64,000 nucleotides of DNA from DAIQRJ01 sp963708795 (GTDB taxonomy: Bacteria > Actinomycetota > Actinomycetes > Propionibacteriales > DAIQRJ01): contig CAVPUH010000004.1 of assembly GCA_963708795.1 (NCBI GenBank), positions 186,001 through 250,000 of the forward strand, given 5' to 3'. Shown piece by piece: positions 9,724-17,649 of the stretch (position 1 is the stretch's first letter; each line of letters starts with the position of its first letter). Both the position numbers and the translations under genes were made by a program. Under the pieces are notes generated by a model, which ran no database searches, was not told the origin of the DNA, and saw only the letters and a program-made list of their open reading frames with translations.

Positions 9724-10399
9724 GGCCGGCGACCTCGACGACCCGACGTGCACGTCGGGCGAGCGCGACGAGGTCGCCGTCCGGTGCGGCCGCGTCACCC
9801 TGCAGCGGCGAACCCAGGCCGACCGCGCTCGCACCGGCGCTCAGGTAGTCGGGCACGGACTCGATCGTGACGCCACCGGTGGGGACCAGCGCGACGTTCG
9901 GCAGCGGGCCACGCAACGCCGTGAGGTAGGACGGGCCGCCCAGGCTGGCGGCGGGAAAGACCTTGACCATGGTGGCGCCCGCGGCGTCGGCCTGCCAGAT
10001 CTCGGTCGGCGTGAGTGCTCCCGGGATCACCGGCACGCCCAGCCGTTTCGCCTCCGCGATGACGTCGAGGGTGACGCTCGGCGAGATCAGGTACGTCGCG
10101 CCGGCGGCCACGGCCTGCCGTGCCTGCTCGGCGGTCAACACCGTTCCGGCGCCGACCGCGACGTCAGCGGGCTTGCGGGCTGCATAGGCCGCGATCGCGT
10201 CGAGCACCCCCGGAGTCGTGAACGTCAACTCCACGGCTTTCACGCCGGCCTCGGCCAAGACGTCGAGGATCGCCGGGAACCGCTCCGCGGACGGCGCCCG
10301 CAGGATCGCGATCGCACGACACGAGGCCAGCGCGGCCCGCAGGCTCGCGTGCGCCGGCGACTCTGCGGAGGCCGCGGAAGCGGCGGGTGGTGCTGACAT
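9716..10399 (-). CDS. eda: 2-dehydro-3-deoxy-phosphogluconate aldolase (KDPG/KHG aldolase)
   Basis: Class I aldolase of 227 residues that splits KDPG into pyruvate and glyceraldehyde 3-phosphate. The family core is present: AILR near 31-34, KAVELTFTTPG with the catalytic Glu57, GAGTVL near 83-88, and the Schiff-base Lys146 in ATMVKVFPAASLGG. A phosphate-binding VPTGGV follows. ATG 10399 is chosen over a start 36 bases upstream because the added residues do not belong to the family. It is first in a two-gene operon with the KDG kinase. A 14-bp palindrome lies just upstream. Confidence 0.9.
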   Translation of the reverse strand: MSAPPAASAASAESPAHASLRAALASCRAIAILRAPSAERFPAILDVLAEAGVKAVELTFTTPGVLDAIAAYAARKPADVAVGAGTVLTAEQARQAVAAGATYLISPSVTLDVIAEAKRLGVPVIPGALTPTEIWQADAAGATMVKVFPAASLGGPSYLTALRGPLPNVALVPTGGVTIESVPDYLSAGASAVGLGSPLQGDAAAPDGDLVALARRARRVVEVAGRG

Positions 10400-10427
10400 G
10401 GGCGTCCTTCGTCGATGGGCTGCTCGA

Positions 10428-10441
10428 GCCACCATGGTGGC
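10428..10441. promoter_or_regulatory. Perfect 14-bp palindrome upstream of eda
   Basis: GCCACCATGGTGGC is a perfect palindrome 29 bases upstream of the eda start, in the 244-base divergent region shared with the dehydrogenase gene at 10644. The position suits an operator for a dimeric repressor. No regulator gene is adjacent, so the ligand is unknown. The rest of the gap shows nothing I can name. Confidence 0.4.
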
Positions 10442-10643
10442 GGGCGGTGGAACCCGACGATGCTATCGGCGGGTGGACCGTCCTCATGCGGTCGCCGGCG
10501 CTGCGGCCCGGATCGTCCAAGCCGGCCACGACCTGTTGAGGCCGCAGTGACCGTCCGTGCCGTCGCCACCGCTACGGTGACGACTGGCCGGCCGCACCAC
10601 CGCCGCCGTCCCCGCCCCCACACCGAGAGGTCGACCCATCCCC

Positions 10644-11633
10644 ATGGCGAACACCGAGAGGTTCCTGGTCACCGGCGCGCTCGGCTGCCTGGGAGCCTGG
10701 GTGGTCAAGCACCTGGTGGACGAAGGCGTCCCCTGCGCGACCCTCGATCTGTCGCCGTCCGACCATCGGCTGAGGCTCGTCTGCACCGACGAGGAACTGG
10801 CCGAGGTCGACCGGCGGCAGGGCGACATCGCCGACCTCGACGGTCTGCTCGGGTTGGTCGACGAACTGGCGATCACGCACGTCGTCCACCTGGCCGGCCT
10901 GCAGGTTCCGTTCGTCCGGGCGGACCCGGTCGCGGGCGCGCGGGTGAACGTCGTGGGGACCGCGGCCGTGCTCGATCTCGCCCGCAGGCGCCCCGACCAG
11001 ATCGCCGGCATCGCGTTCGCCAGTTCGGGCGGTGTCTACGGCGCCGCCGACCGCTACGCCGAGGAGATCCTCGGCGACGACGCCCCACATCTTCCGTCGA
11101 CGATCTACGGCGTGTACAAGCACGCGAACGAGGGGATGGCGGAGCTCTACTGGTCGGAGTACGGCGTCGCCAGCGTCGGCCTCCGGCCGTTCATCGTCTA
11201 CGGGCCCGGCCGGGACCAGGGGATGACCTCGGCGCCCACGAAGGCGATGGTGGCCGCCGCCGTGGGCCGGTCGTTCGAGATCGGCTTCAGCGGCCGGTTC
11301 ACCTATCAGCACGCTGACGACGCCGCGGCCGCCTTCGTCGCGGCCGCGCGTGCGGACGGCAGCGGCGGCCGCACGTACAACCTCGGCGGCACGAACGTCG
11401 ACATGCCGGAGGTCGTGGCGGCCATCGAGCAGGCGGTGCCGTCCTCGGCAGGCTCGATCACCGTCGCAACGACACCCCTGACCGGCCCGCACGGTATCGA
11501 CGGATCGGGCCTCGAGGCACTCGCCGGACCGCTGGCCTGGCGAGGTGTCGACGTGGGGGTGGCCGAGACCATCGAGACATACCGGGCCGGGATCGAGCGC
11601 GGGGTCGTCGACGTCGAGGCCATCCTGCGCTGA
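10644..11633 (+). CDS. NAD-dependent epimerase/dehydratase (extended SDR)
   Basis: Extended short-chain dehydrogenase of 329 residues. The Rossmann loop VTGALGCLGAWV is at residues 9-20, DIADLDG near 56, and HLAGLQVPF near 83. The catalytic Ser is in FASSGGVYG and Tyr-Lys in STIYGVYKHANEG near residues 152-164. LRPFIVYGPGRDQG follows, as in UDP-sugar epimerases and related sugar dehydrogenases. Its place between Entner-Doudoroff and oxidative pentose genes suggests it oxidises or epimerises a sugar or sugar acid, but the substrate cannot be read from sequence. The ATG follows GAGAGG by about 15 bases. Confidence 0.82.
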   Translation: MANTERFLVTGALGCLGAWVVKHLVDEGVPCATLDLSPSDHRLRLVCTDEELAEVDRRQGDIADLDGLLGLVDELAITHVVHLAGLQVPFVRADPVAGARVNVVGTAAVLDLARRRPDQIAGIAFASSGGVYGAADRYAEEILGDDAPHLPSTIYGVYKHANEGMAELYWSEYGVASVGLRPFIVYGPGRDQGMTSAPTKAMVAAAVGRSFEIGFSGRFTYQHADDAAAAFVAAARADGSGGRTYNLGGTNVDMPEVVAAIEQAVPSSAGSITVATTPLTGPHGIDGSGLEALAGPLAWRGVDVGVAETIETYRAGIERGVVDVEAILR

Positions 11634-11670
11634 TCGGGCAGCGGCCCGCGAGAGCGTCCCTCGACCTCGA

Positions 11671-11771
11671 ACTGGGCGGTCCGGTGCATACGCACGGCGT
11701 GTTGGGTGACGACGCGCCCACTCGGGGCAGGACCCGCCCACTCGAGGCAGGCAGGCCCCAATTGAGGCCTA
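11671..11771. repeat. Single dispersed copy of the hairpin repeat found at 56289-56775, with trailing 20-bp repeats
   Basis: Between the convergent ends of the dehydrogenase and aldehyde dehydrogenase genes lies ACTGGGCG (11671-11678), GGCGTGT (11696-11702) and CGCCCACTCG (11715-11724). These are the same blocks, in the same order and almost the same spacing, as in the tandem array near 56.3-56.8 kb. GGCGTGT can pair with ACGCGCC at 11712-11718, with one G-U-type pair. The CGCCCACTCG block is repeated at 11735 and, degenerately, at about 11755, with a 20-base period. The second and third copies reach the end of the aldehyde dehydrogenase gene. Confidence 0.6.
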
Positions 11772-13232
11772 CGGGACCTGCAGTTCCCCGTTCACCCGTC
11801 GCACCGAGGTCGTCGCACCCTCGCGGCGCAACACCTTCGGCAGCGCGAGGTCCGGCATGTCCTGGTAGCTCACCGGGCGCAGGAACCGGCGGATCGCCGT
11901 CGGGCCGACTGACGTGTGGATCGACGCCGTCGTGGCCGGCCAGGGACCTCCGTGCTGCATGCCCCAACTGACCGCGACACCCGTCGGCCAGCCGTTCCAC
12001 AGCAGCCGACCGGCACGCTCCCGCAGGATCGCGAGCAACTCACCGAGTTCGGCCGCGTCCGCGTCCTCACCCTGCACGGTCGCCGTCAGGTTCCCCGAGA
12101 AGGCCCGCGCCGCGGCCAGCAGCTCGGCCTGGTCCGCGTAGGTGACCACGAGCGAGGTCGGCCCGAAGACCTCGTGCAGCAGCTCGTCCGGGTGGGCCAG
12201 CAGGGTCGCGACGTCGGTCTTCAGGATGGTCGGGCCGGCCACGCCGTCGGCGACCGTCCCCTGCACCAGCACCTGGACGCCCGGATGACCACCCAGCTCG
12301 GTCAGCACACTGACATATCCGTCGGCGATCTTCTCGTTCAGCATCGGCGCCGCCGTCACGTCTTCGCTGGCTGAGATGATCGTGTCCAGCAGATCGCCGT
12401 CGGCCGGCAGGAACAGCAGGCCCGGCTTCGTGCAGAACTGGCCGGTCCCCAACGTGTAGGAGCCGACGAAGGCCTTCGCCAGTTCCTCCCCCCGCGCCGC
12501 GACGGCCCGCGGCGTGACGAAGACCGGGTTCAGCGAGCCCAGCTCACCGTAGAAGGGAATCGGCTCCGGGCGAGAACTGGCCAGGTCGAAGAGCGCCCGG
12601 CCGGCGGGGATCGAGCCGGTGAAGGCGCCGGCCTTGATCGCGGGCTCCTGGATCAGCGCCTTACCCGCCTCGAACCCCGAGACCAGCGCGAAGGTGCCGG
12701 CGGGCGCGCCCACCGAGGCGAGGGCGTCGATGACGATCTCGGCCGTCCGGGCCGACAGCTCCGGGTGCCCGGGATGCGCCTTCACGACCACCGGCGACCC
12801 GGCCGCGAGGGCGGCCGCGGTGTCGCCGCCGGCCACCGAGAACGCGAACGGGAAGTTGCTCGCGGCGTACACGGCCACCGGGCCGACGGACACGAGCAGC
12901 CGGCGCAGATCCGGCTTCGGGCCGAGCACCCAGTCCGGATCCGCGGTGTCGATCGTCGCTTCCGCCCAACTGCCTTCCGCGAGGTACTCGGCGAACAGGC
13001 GCAACTGGTAGGTCGTCCGGGCGACCTCCCCGGTCAGTCGGCCTTCGGCCAGGTGCGATTCCGCCTTGGCCAGTTCGACGAGCTCGGCCTTGGCGGCATC
13101 GAGGGCGTCGGCGATCGCGTTGAGAGCGGCGATGCGCAGCGGCGTGGCGTCCGGGTCACCGAAGGCGCGAGCCGCGGCTCCGGCGGCCTCGGCGGCGGCG
13201 GTGACGGCTTCGGGGGTGCTGTCCTCAGGCAT
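11769..13232 (-). CDS. Aldehyde dehydrogenase, 2-oxoglutarate-semialdehyde dehydrogenase type
   Basis: NAD(P)-dependent aldehyde dehydrogenase of 487 residues. ASNFPFAFSVAGGD near 123-136 holds the conserved Asn, PFYGELGSLNPVF near 224-236 the general-base Glu, and GTGQFCTKPGLL the nucleophilic Cys near residue 266. The diverged C-terminus (MQHGGPWPATT) matches the subgroup of 2-oxoglutarate semialdehyde dehydrogenases found in oxidative pentose, sugar-acid and hydroxyproline pathways. Its start overlaps the end of the FAH-family gene by eight bases. Together they would complete the last two steps from a 2-keto-3-deoxy-pentonate to 2-oxoglutarate. Subfamily assignment is inference from motif style and context. 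Confidence 0.85.
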   Translation of the reverse strand: MPEDSTPEAVTAAAEAAGAAARAFGDPDATPLRIAALNAIADALDAAKAELVELAKAESHLAEGRLTGEVARTTYQLRLFAEYLAEGSWAEATIDTADPDWVLGPKPDLRRLLVSVGPVAVYAASNFPFAFSVAGGDTAAALAAGSPVVVKAHPGHPELSARTAEIVIDALASVGAPAGTFALVSGFEAGKALIQEPAIKAGAFTGSIPAGRALFDLASSRPEPIPFYGELGSLNPVFVTPRAVAARGEELAKAFVGSYTLGTGQFCTKPGLLFLPADGDLLDTIISASEDVTAAPMLNEKIADGYVSVLTELGGHPGVQVLVQGTVADGVAGPTILKTDVATLLAHPDELLHEVFGPTSLVVTYADQAELLAAARAFSGNLTATVQGEDADAAELGELLAILRERAGRLLWNGWPTGVAVSWGMQHGGPWPATTASIHTSVGPTAIRRFLRPVSYQDMPDLALPKVLRREGATTSVRRVNGELQVP

Positions 13233-14139
13233 GGATCCCTCTCGTGGTGGAGTCGGCGGTCGCCTCGAGCAGGAACGCGAACGGCTGCGCGCCGATGACG
13301 ACCGGATTGGTCAACGTGCCCACCTGGGCGATCTCGATCGTCACCTCGTCCCCGTCGCGCAAGGTGAAGTCGAGGCCGGGGATGATCCCGGTCCCGGTCG
13401 TGAGGACGACGCCGGCCGGAAACGCGTCACCGCGGTACAACCACTCGACGAGGTCGGTGAACGCTCGTCGCATCTGTGCCGTGGACGTGTCCCCGCTGAA
13501 CGCGACGTCGCCGTCGCGCAGCACCGCGAGGGTGATCGCGAGGTCGTCGGCACCCTCGACCTCCCAGGCCGGCCGGATGCCCGACGAGATCGCGCAGGCA
13601 CCGGCGTAGACCTTCGCCTGCGGCAGGTAGAGCGGGTTCTCACCCTCGATGCTGCGCGAGCTGACGTCGTTGCAGACCAGGTATCCGACGATCGCCCCGG
13701 CGCTGTTGGCCACGACGGCGAGCTCGGGCTCCGGAACGTCGAGCCCGGAGTCGGCCCGGATCCCGATCGGCTCCTCGTCGGTCAGCACGCGCCACGCGAC
13801 CGACTTGAAGAACAACTCGGGCCGCTCGGCGTCGTAGACCTTCTCGTACACACTCTTCTCGGTGCTCTCCTCGACGCGCGCGTCGCGCGAGCGGAGGTAG
13901 GTCACCCCGGACGCCCAGACCTCGGTCCGCCCGTCGATCGGCGGCAGCAGCCGGGTCTCCCCCGGCACCGGGGCGCCGCCGGCAGCGGCCTCCACCACGC
14001 TCCGGACCTCATCGGCCGGGAGCGTGAGCAGCTCGGCCAGCGACGAGACGGCAGCGACATCGCGGACCGGCCCGGTCAGGTCGTCGACCACACCGACGCG
14101 CGGCGCCGCTCCGGCGGTGACGTAGCGAACGATGAACAC
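13225..14139 (-). CDS. FAH-family protein, probable 2-keto-3-deoxy-pentonate dehydratase
   Basis: Fumarylacetoacetate-hydrolase-fold protein of 304 residues. The metal-site region contains EVWASGVTYLRSRDARVEES, LDVPEPELAVV near residues 134-144, and the family stretch GYLVCNDVSSRSIEGENPLYL with the conserved Asp. TGTGIIPGLDFTLRDGD near 255 is the usual C-terminal turn. Some members of this fold act as 2-keto-3-deoxy-arabonate or xylonate dehydratases in archaea and bacteria, and the overlapping aldehyde dehydrogenase gene supports that role here rather than tyrosine breakdown. Start ATG 14139. The operon reads FAH then aldehyde dehydrogenase. Confidence 0.83.
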   Translation of the reverse strand: MFIVRYVTAGAAPRVGVVDDLTGPVRDVAAVSSLAELLTLPADEVRSVVEAAAGGAPVPGETRLLPPIDGRTEVWASGVTYLRSRDARVEESTEKSVYEKVYDAERPELFFKSVAWRVLTDEEPIGIRADSGLDVPEPELAVVANSAGAIVGYLVCNDVSSRSIEGENPLYLPQAKVYAGACAISSGIRPAWEVEGADDLAITLAVLRDGDVAFSGDTSTAQMRRAFTDLVEWLYRGDAFPAGVVLTTGTGIIPGLDFTLRDGDEVTIEIAQVGTLTNPVVIGAQPFAFLLEATADSTTRGIHA

Positions 14140-14161
14140 GGCTCTCCTCGACGTCGTGGGA

Positions 14162-14189
14162 CCGGGGCTCCCCGGGCCCGTTCACACTA
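14162..14189 (-). promoter_or_regulatory. Possible promoter/operator of the FAH operon
   Basis: On the minus strand TAGTGT (14184-14189) fits the actinobacterial TANNNT -10 pattern. CCGGGG-CT-CCCCGG (14162-14175), a perfect inverted repeat, would overlap the start of the transcript, about 23 bases before the FAH start codon. No good -35 is visible, so the call is weak. Confidence 0.3.
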
Positions 14190-14294
14190 ACGATCCGAGC
14201 CTGCCGACGCCCGTTCGGGGCCGCTGATCGCCGGTGCCGGTCACCCTCGCCGCCGTCGTTGCGTGCGCCTGCGGTGACAGGCAGGCTGTCCCGG

Positions 14295-15260
14295 GTGACC
14301 ACCACCGACGCTCCCCTGTCCATCGCACCTGCCGTCACCGGAGCGGAGCTGCTCGAGCGTCTCGGCCTCCCGTCCCGCGACCTCGGTGAGCTGCCGGCGT
14401 CGGCCAAGCGGTTCCCGGACGGCGTCGCCTGGCGGATGGAGATCCCCAGCGTCGAGGGTCCGGCCTGTGTCCGCGCGGTCCTCGGCGGGGCGAAGGAGCG
14501 GGGCGTGCCGATCCGCCGGCTCTCCCAGGGCAGTGGCGTCTTCCTCCACACCGACGCCGAGCTCGACGAGATGGCGCAGCTCGCGGTCGAGGCCGGCGTC
14601 GAGCTGAGTCTGTTCGCTCGCCCCTGCGCCGGCTGGGGAGTGTCCGCGTCGGCCCGATCGGCGGTGGCACCGCTCATCGCCCCGATCGCGCACGGCCAGG
14701 CGCAGCTCGCGGCCGTCCTGGACGACATCCTCCGTGCGGTCGACCACGGCTTCCGCAGTGTGCTGATCTCCGACCTCGGCGCACTCGCCGCCGCCGATCA
14801 GCTCCGCACCGCCGGCGATCTCCCGGACGACCTCGTGCTGAAGGTGTCGGTCATGCTCCCGGCGGGCAACGCGGCCGCTGCGCGCGTCCTCGAGGATCTC
14901 GGAGCGAACACGCTGAACCTGCCGACCGACCTCTCACTGGGGCAGATCGCGGCCATCCGCGCAGCCGTCGACATCCCGCTCGACATCTACGTGGAGGCAC
15001 CGGACAACACGGGCGGGTTCATCCGGCACCACGAGATCCCGGAGCTCGTCGAGGTCGCCGCTCCGATCTACCTGAAGTTCGGCCTGCGAAACGCACCCGA
15101 CGTCTATCCGGCCGGGAGTCACCTGGAGTCGACCACTGTCGCACTCTCGAGCGAGCGGGTGCGCCGGGCCCAGCTCGGCTACGAGTTCATGCAGCGCGCC
15201 GGCGTCGACCTGACGACGTCCGAACGCGACGCGCCCGGACTCGCCGTTCCCCGGCTCTGA
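14295..15260 (+). CDS. Conserved TIM-barrel-like protein (peptidase U32-like)
   Basis: Conserved actinobacterial protein of 321 residues from GTG 14295; an upstream TTG at 14259 is possible but adds unconserved residues. Alternating strand/helix segments (GVPIRRLSQGSGVFLH, VELSLFARPCAGWG, RSVLISDLGALAAAD, LVLKVSVMLPAGNAAAARVL, NTLNLPTDLSLGQIAAIRAA, PLDIYVEAPDN) suggest an eight-fold barrel. The family is usually labelled U32-peptidase-like, but I see no proof of peptidase activity. Its place between sugar-acid genes and binding proteins suggests a catabolic enzyme. Function unknown; the family match is from memory. Confidence 0.7.
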   Translation: MTTTDAPLSIAPAVTGAELLERLGLPSRDLGELPASAKRFPDGVAWRMEIPSVEGPACVRAVLGGAKERGVPIRRLSQGSGVFLHTDAELDEMAQLAVEAGVELSLFARPCAGWGVSASARSAVAPLIAPIAHGQAQLAAVLDDILRAVDHGFRSVLISDLGALAAADQLRTAGDLPDDLVLKVSVMLPAGNAAAARVLEDLGANTLNLPTDLSLGQIAAIRAAVDIPLDIYVEAPDNTGGFIRHHEIPELVEVAAPIYLKFGLRNAPDVYPAGSHLESTTVALSSERVRRAQLGYEFMQRAGVDLTTSERDAPGLAVPRL

Positions 15261-15273
15261 TGGCCGCTGGAGA

Positions 15274-17427
15274 TCAGGTCGTGTGCTGGTCGGGGTTGTC
15301 CCAGTAGAAGACCTCCGGGTCGTACACGGCCGGCGAGGGCAGGAACCAGGGATCGGTCCAGCCGCCGAGGGCGAGGTTGTCCCGGGTCGGGATGTTGCGG
15401 AGATCTCCGTGCTGCAGCACGGTGGCGGGCCAGTTCGCGGAGATGCCGAGCATGAACGGGCCCTGGTCGATGTGGACCTTGAAGATCTCCCACAACGCCT
15501 GGGTACGCTTCATCGCATCCGGCTCGACCCGCCCGGCGTCGTAGATGTCCTGCAACTTGGCCCAGGTCTTGCCGAGCGGAAAGCCGTCCTCCACGGTCGC
15601 GAACGGCGGCTGGCGCTTCCACGGGCTGATGTCCTTCTGCTTCGCGGCCGCGGTCGGATCGGCGATGCGCAGCGCGTAGCCCTGTCCGGTCAGCGGTGCC
15701 CACCACGAATTCGCCACCGGCACGACCCAACCGGCGTAGATGTAGGGCTGGTTGTCCCCGATCCCCCACGCGGCCTGGGTCATCAACTTGCCCTGGCCCC
15801 AGCGGTCGCCGAAGGTCGTCGGCGCGGTGGGGTTCATGTTGGTCTTCAGCCCGACCGCCTCCCAGTCCGACTTCTGCTGGGTGCACTTGTCGACGTTCTC
15901 CTGTGACGTGTCGGCCTGGTAGTCGAGCCGCAGCACCAACTTCTTGCCGTTCGGATACTCGCGGAAGCCGTCGCCGTCGGCATCCTTCAGTCCGAGCCCG
16001 TCCAGCAGCTGTTTGGCCTTCGCCGGATCGAACTGGATGGCGGAGTCGCGCCACTGCGTGTAGATCTGCTTCGCCTCGTCGTTGATCTGGAAGCTGATCC
16101 CCTTGGGGCTCAGCGTCCCGGTGGTCAGCTCGCCGGTCTCGAAGTAGATCGTCTTCTTCGCCAGCGGCCGGTTGAAGGCGTACGAGAGGGCGAGCCGGAA
16201 GTCGTGTTCGGCCAGCAGCTTACGGAGATCGTCGTCCTCGACGTCGAAGTTGAAGAACGTCATCGACCCGGATCCGTTGCCGGTGTCCCAGGTCTGGACC
16301 TTCAGGCCGCCCTTGGCCTCGGCCTTCTTGAAGGTCGAGAAGTCCGCCAGCGTGACCGGCCAGTGCCGGCAGTGCACGTAGTCCACCTTCGCCGTGGCCA
16401 TCGCCAGTTTCTGCACCTGGGGGTCGACCGTGCAGATCCACTGCCAGGTGTCGATGTAGGGCAGCTGGTCGCCGGTGCGGGTGACGCCGTAGTAGTACGG
16501 GTTCCGCTCCCAGTAGACGGCGCGACCCTCGCTGTACTTGGCGCACCGGTAGCCGACCATCGTCGGGCAGTCGGGGTTCATGTTCCACAGCAGCTTCTGG
16601 TCGTGCTTGGCCTGCCAGTTGCTCCCGGGCTTGATCGACTTGTTGTACGTGGGATGGAACTGCTTGACGTAGTGCGACGGCACGTGCCAGTACGGCCCGA
16701 TGGTGGTGCCGTTGACGTAGGCCGCGATCCGCTCGACGGCCACCGGCGCCGGCGCGGTGAACGTCAGGACCAGCGTGAGGTCGTCGGGCGCGGTGACCTT
16801 GGCGACCTTGTCCTTGCCGTCCCGCACGTCATCCGGAGGTCCGGCGGTGTGGTCGGTATTCAGCACCATGTCGTTCCACCAGTACATGATGTCCGCCGTG
16901 GACCACGGCTCGCCGTCCGACCACTTCGTGCCCTTGCGGAAGTGGAAGGTGATGACCGTCGCGTCGGCATTCACCTCCCAGCTCTCGGCCAGGCCGGGGC
17001 CGATGTCCTGACCGTCGTTGAAGTACCGCAGGAACGAGTAGCCGTAGGTGTACTCGTACAGCGCACCGGAACTGGTCGAGTTGGTCGTCGTCTTGAGCAG
17101 GCCGCCGTACTTTCCCTTCTCCACCCAGTTGTGCGGCACGACATACGGGTTCTCGGGGAGGCGGTCCTCGACCTTCGGCAGCGTGCCCGCCTTGACGACG
17201 TCATCGAGCGACGGCGCCTGCTGGAAGGACGCCGGCTTCGGCAACGGCTCCTTCGGCGCGCCCTTGCCGTCCGCGGACCCGCTGCCCGACGCGGCGGCGG
17301 ACCCGCTGGCGCCGCTCGGGCTGTCGCCGCCACCGCACGCGGCCACCAGCATGGTGCCGGCGCCGGCCAGAGCGGTCGAGACGAGGAGCTGACGGCGGGT
17401 GACCGCGACGGGTCCGGGCAGGGTCAT
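15274..17427 (-). CDS. ABC transporter solute-binding lipoprotein, family 5 (SBP1)
   Basis: Extracytoplasmic binding protein of 717 residues. The N-terminus is a twin-arginine-like signal (TRRQLLVSTALAGAG) with the lipobox LVAAC, so Cys31 should be lipidated. A Gly/Ser-rich linker follows, then the family-5 fold: YTYGYSFLRYFNDG, FHFRKGTKWSDGEPWSTADI (the family signature near 160-185), ERNPYYYGVTR, and LALSYAFNRPLAKKTIYF. Family-5 proteins bind oligopeptides or oligosaccharides; the neighbourhood favours plant oligosaccharides. No permease or ATPase gene lies in the window. It is a close paralogue of SBP2 just upstream, sharing long near-identical blocks. Confidence 0.88.
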   Translation of the reverse strand: MTLPGPVAVTRRQLLVSTALAGAGTMLVAACGGGDSPSGASGSAAASGSGSADGKGAPKEPLPKPASFQQAPSLDDVVKAGTLPKVEDRLPENPYVVPHNWVEKGKYGGLLKTTTNSTSSGALYEYTYGYSFLRYFNDGQDIGPGLAESWEVNADATVITFHFRKGTKWSDGEPWSTADIMYWWNDMVLNTDHTAGPPDDVRDGKDKVAKVTAPDDLTLVLTFTAPAPVAVERIAAYVNGTTIGPYWHVPSHYVKQFHPTYNKSIKPGSNWQAKHDQKLLWNMNPDCPTMVGYRCAKYSEGRAVYWERNPYYYGVTRTGDQLPYIDTWQWICTVDPQVQKLAMATAKVDYVHCRHWPVTLADFSTFKKAEAKGGLKVQTWDTGNGSGSMTFFNFDVEDDDLRKLLAEHDFRLALSYAFNRPLAKKTIYFETGELTTGTLSPKGISFQINDEAKQIYTQWRDSAIQFDPAKAKQLLDGLGLKDADGDGFREYPNGKKLVLRLDYQADTSQENVDKCTQQKSDWEAVGLKTNMNPTAPTTFGDRWGQGKLMTQAAWGIGDNQPYIYAGWVVPVANSWWAPLTGQGYALRIADPTAAAKQKDISPWKRQPPFATVEDGFPLGKTWAKLQDIYDAGRVEPDAMKRTQALWEIFKVHIDQGPFMLGISANWPATVLQHGDLRNIPTRDNLALGGWTDPWFLPSPAVYDPEVFYWDNPDQHTT

Positions 17428-17604
17428 GGGGTCCTCCGACGGCGACGGCCGAGCCGGCGGGTGGCGGATGCCACTCGCGCTGGCGTCAGTGCAGCCTCAG
17501 TACAGGCCACCCGCTGCCCCGCCACGCGCCAACCGTGTGTGATTGTCCGAACTCGGTCAGTCACGACACGTCGCGGGCACGTGACCCGGTCCGGCCGACG
17601 ACGA

Positions 17605-17634
17605 ACGGGCCCGCCGCAGATGCGACGAGCCCGT
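17605..17634 (-). terminator. Hairpin terminator after SBP2
   Basis: Read on the minus strand, 17634-17605 forms a 13-bp stem with a 4-base loop (ATCT). Two positions are G-T pairs that work only as G-U in the minus-strand RNA, which fixes the direction. It begins about 16 bases after the SBP2 stop and separates SBP2 from SBP1. There is no T-tract. Confidence 0.68.
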
Positions 17635-17649
17635 CCAGGTCGGAGGACG

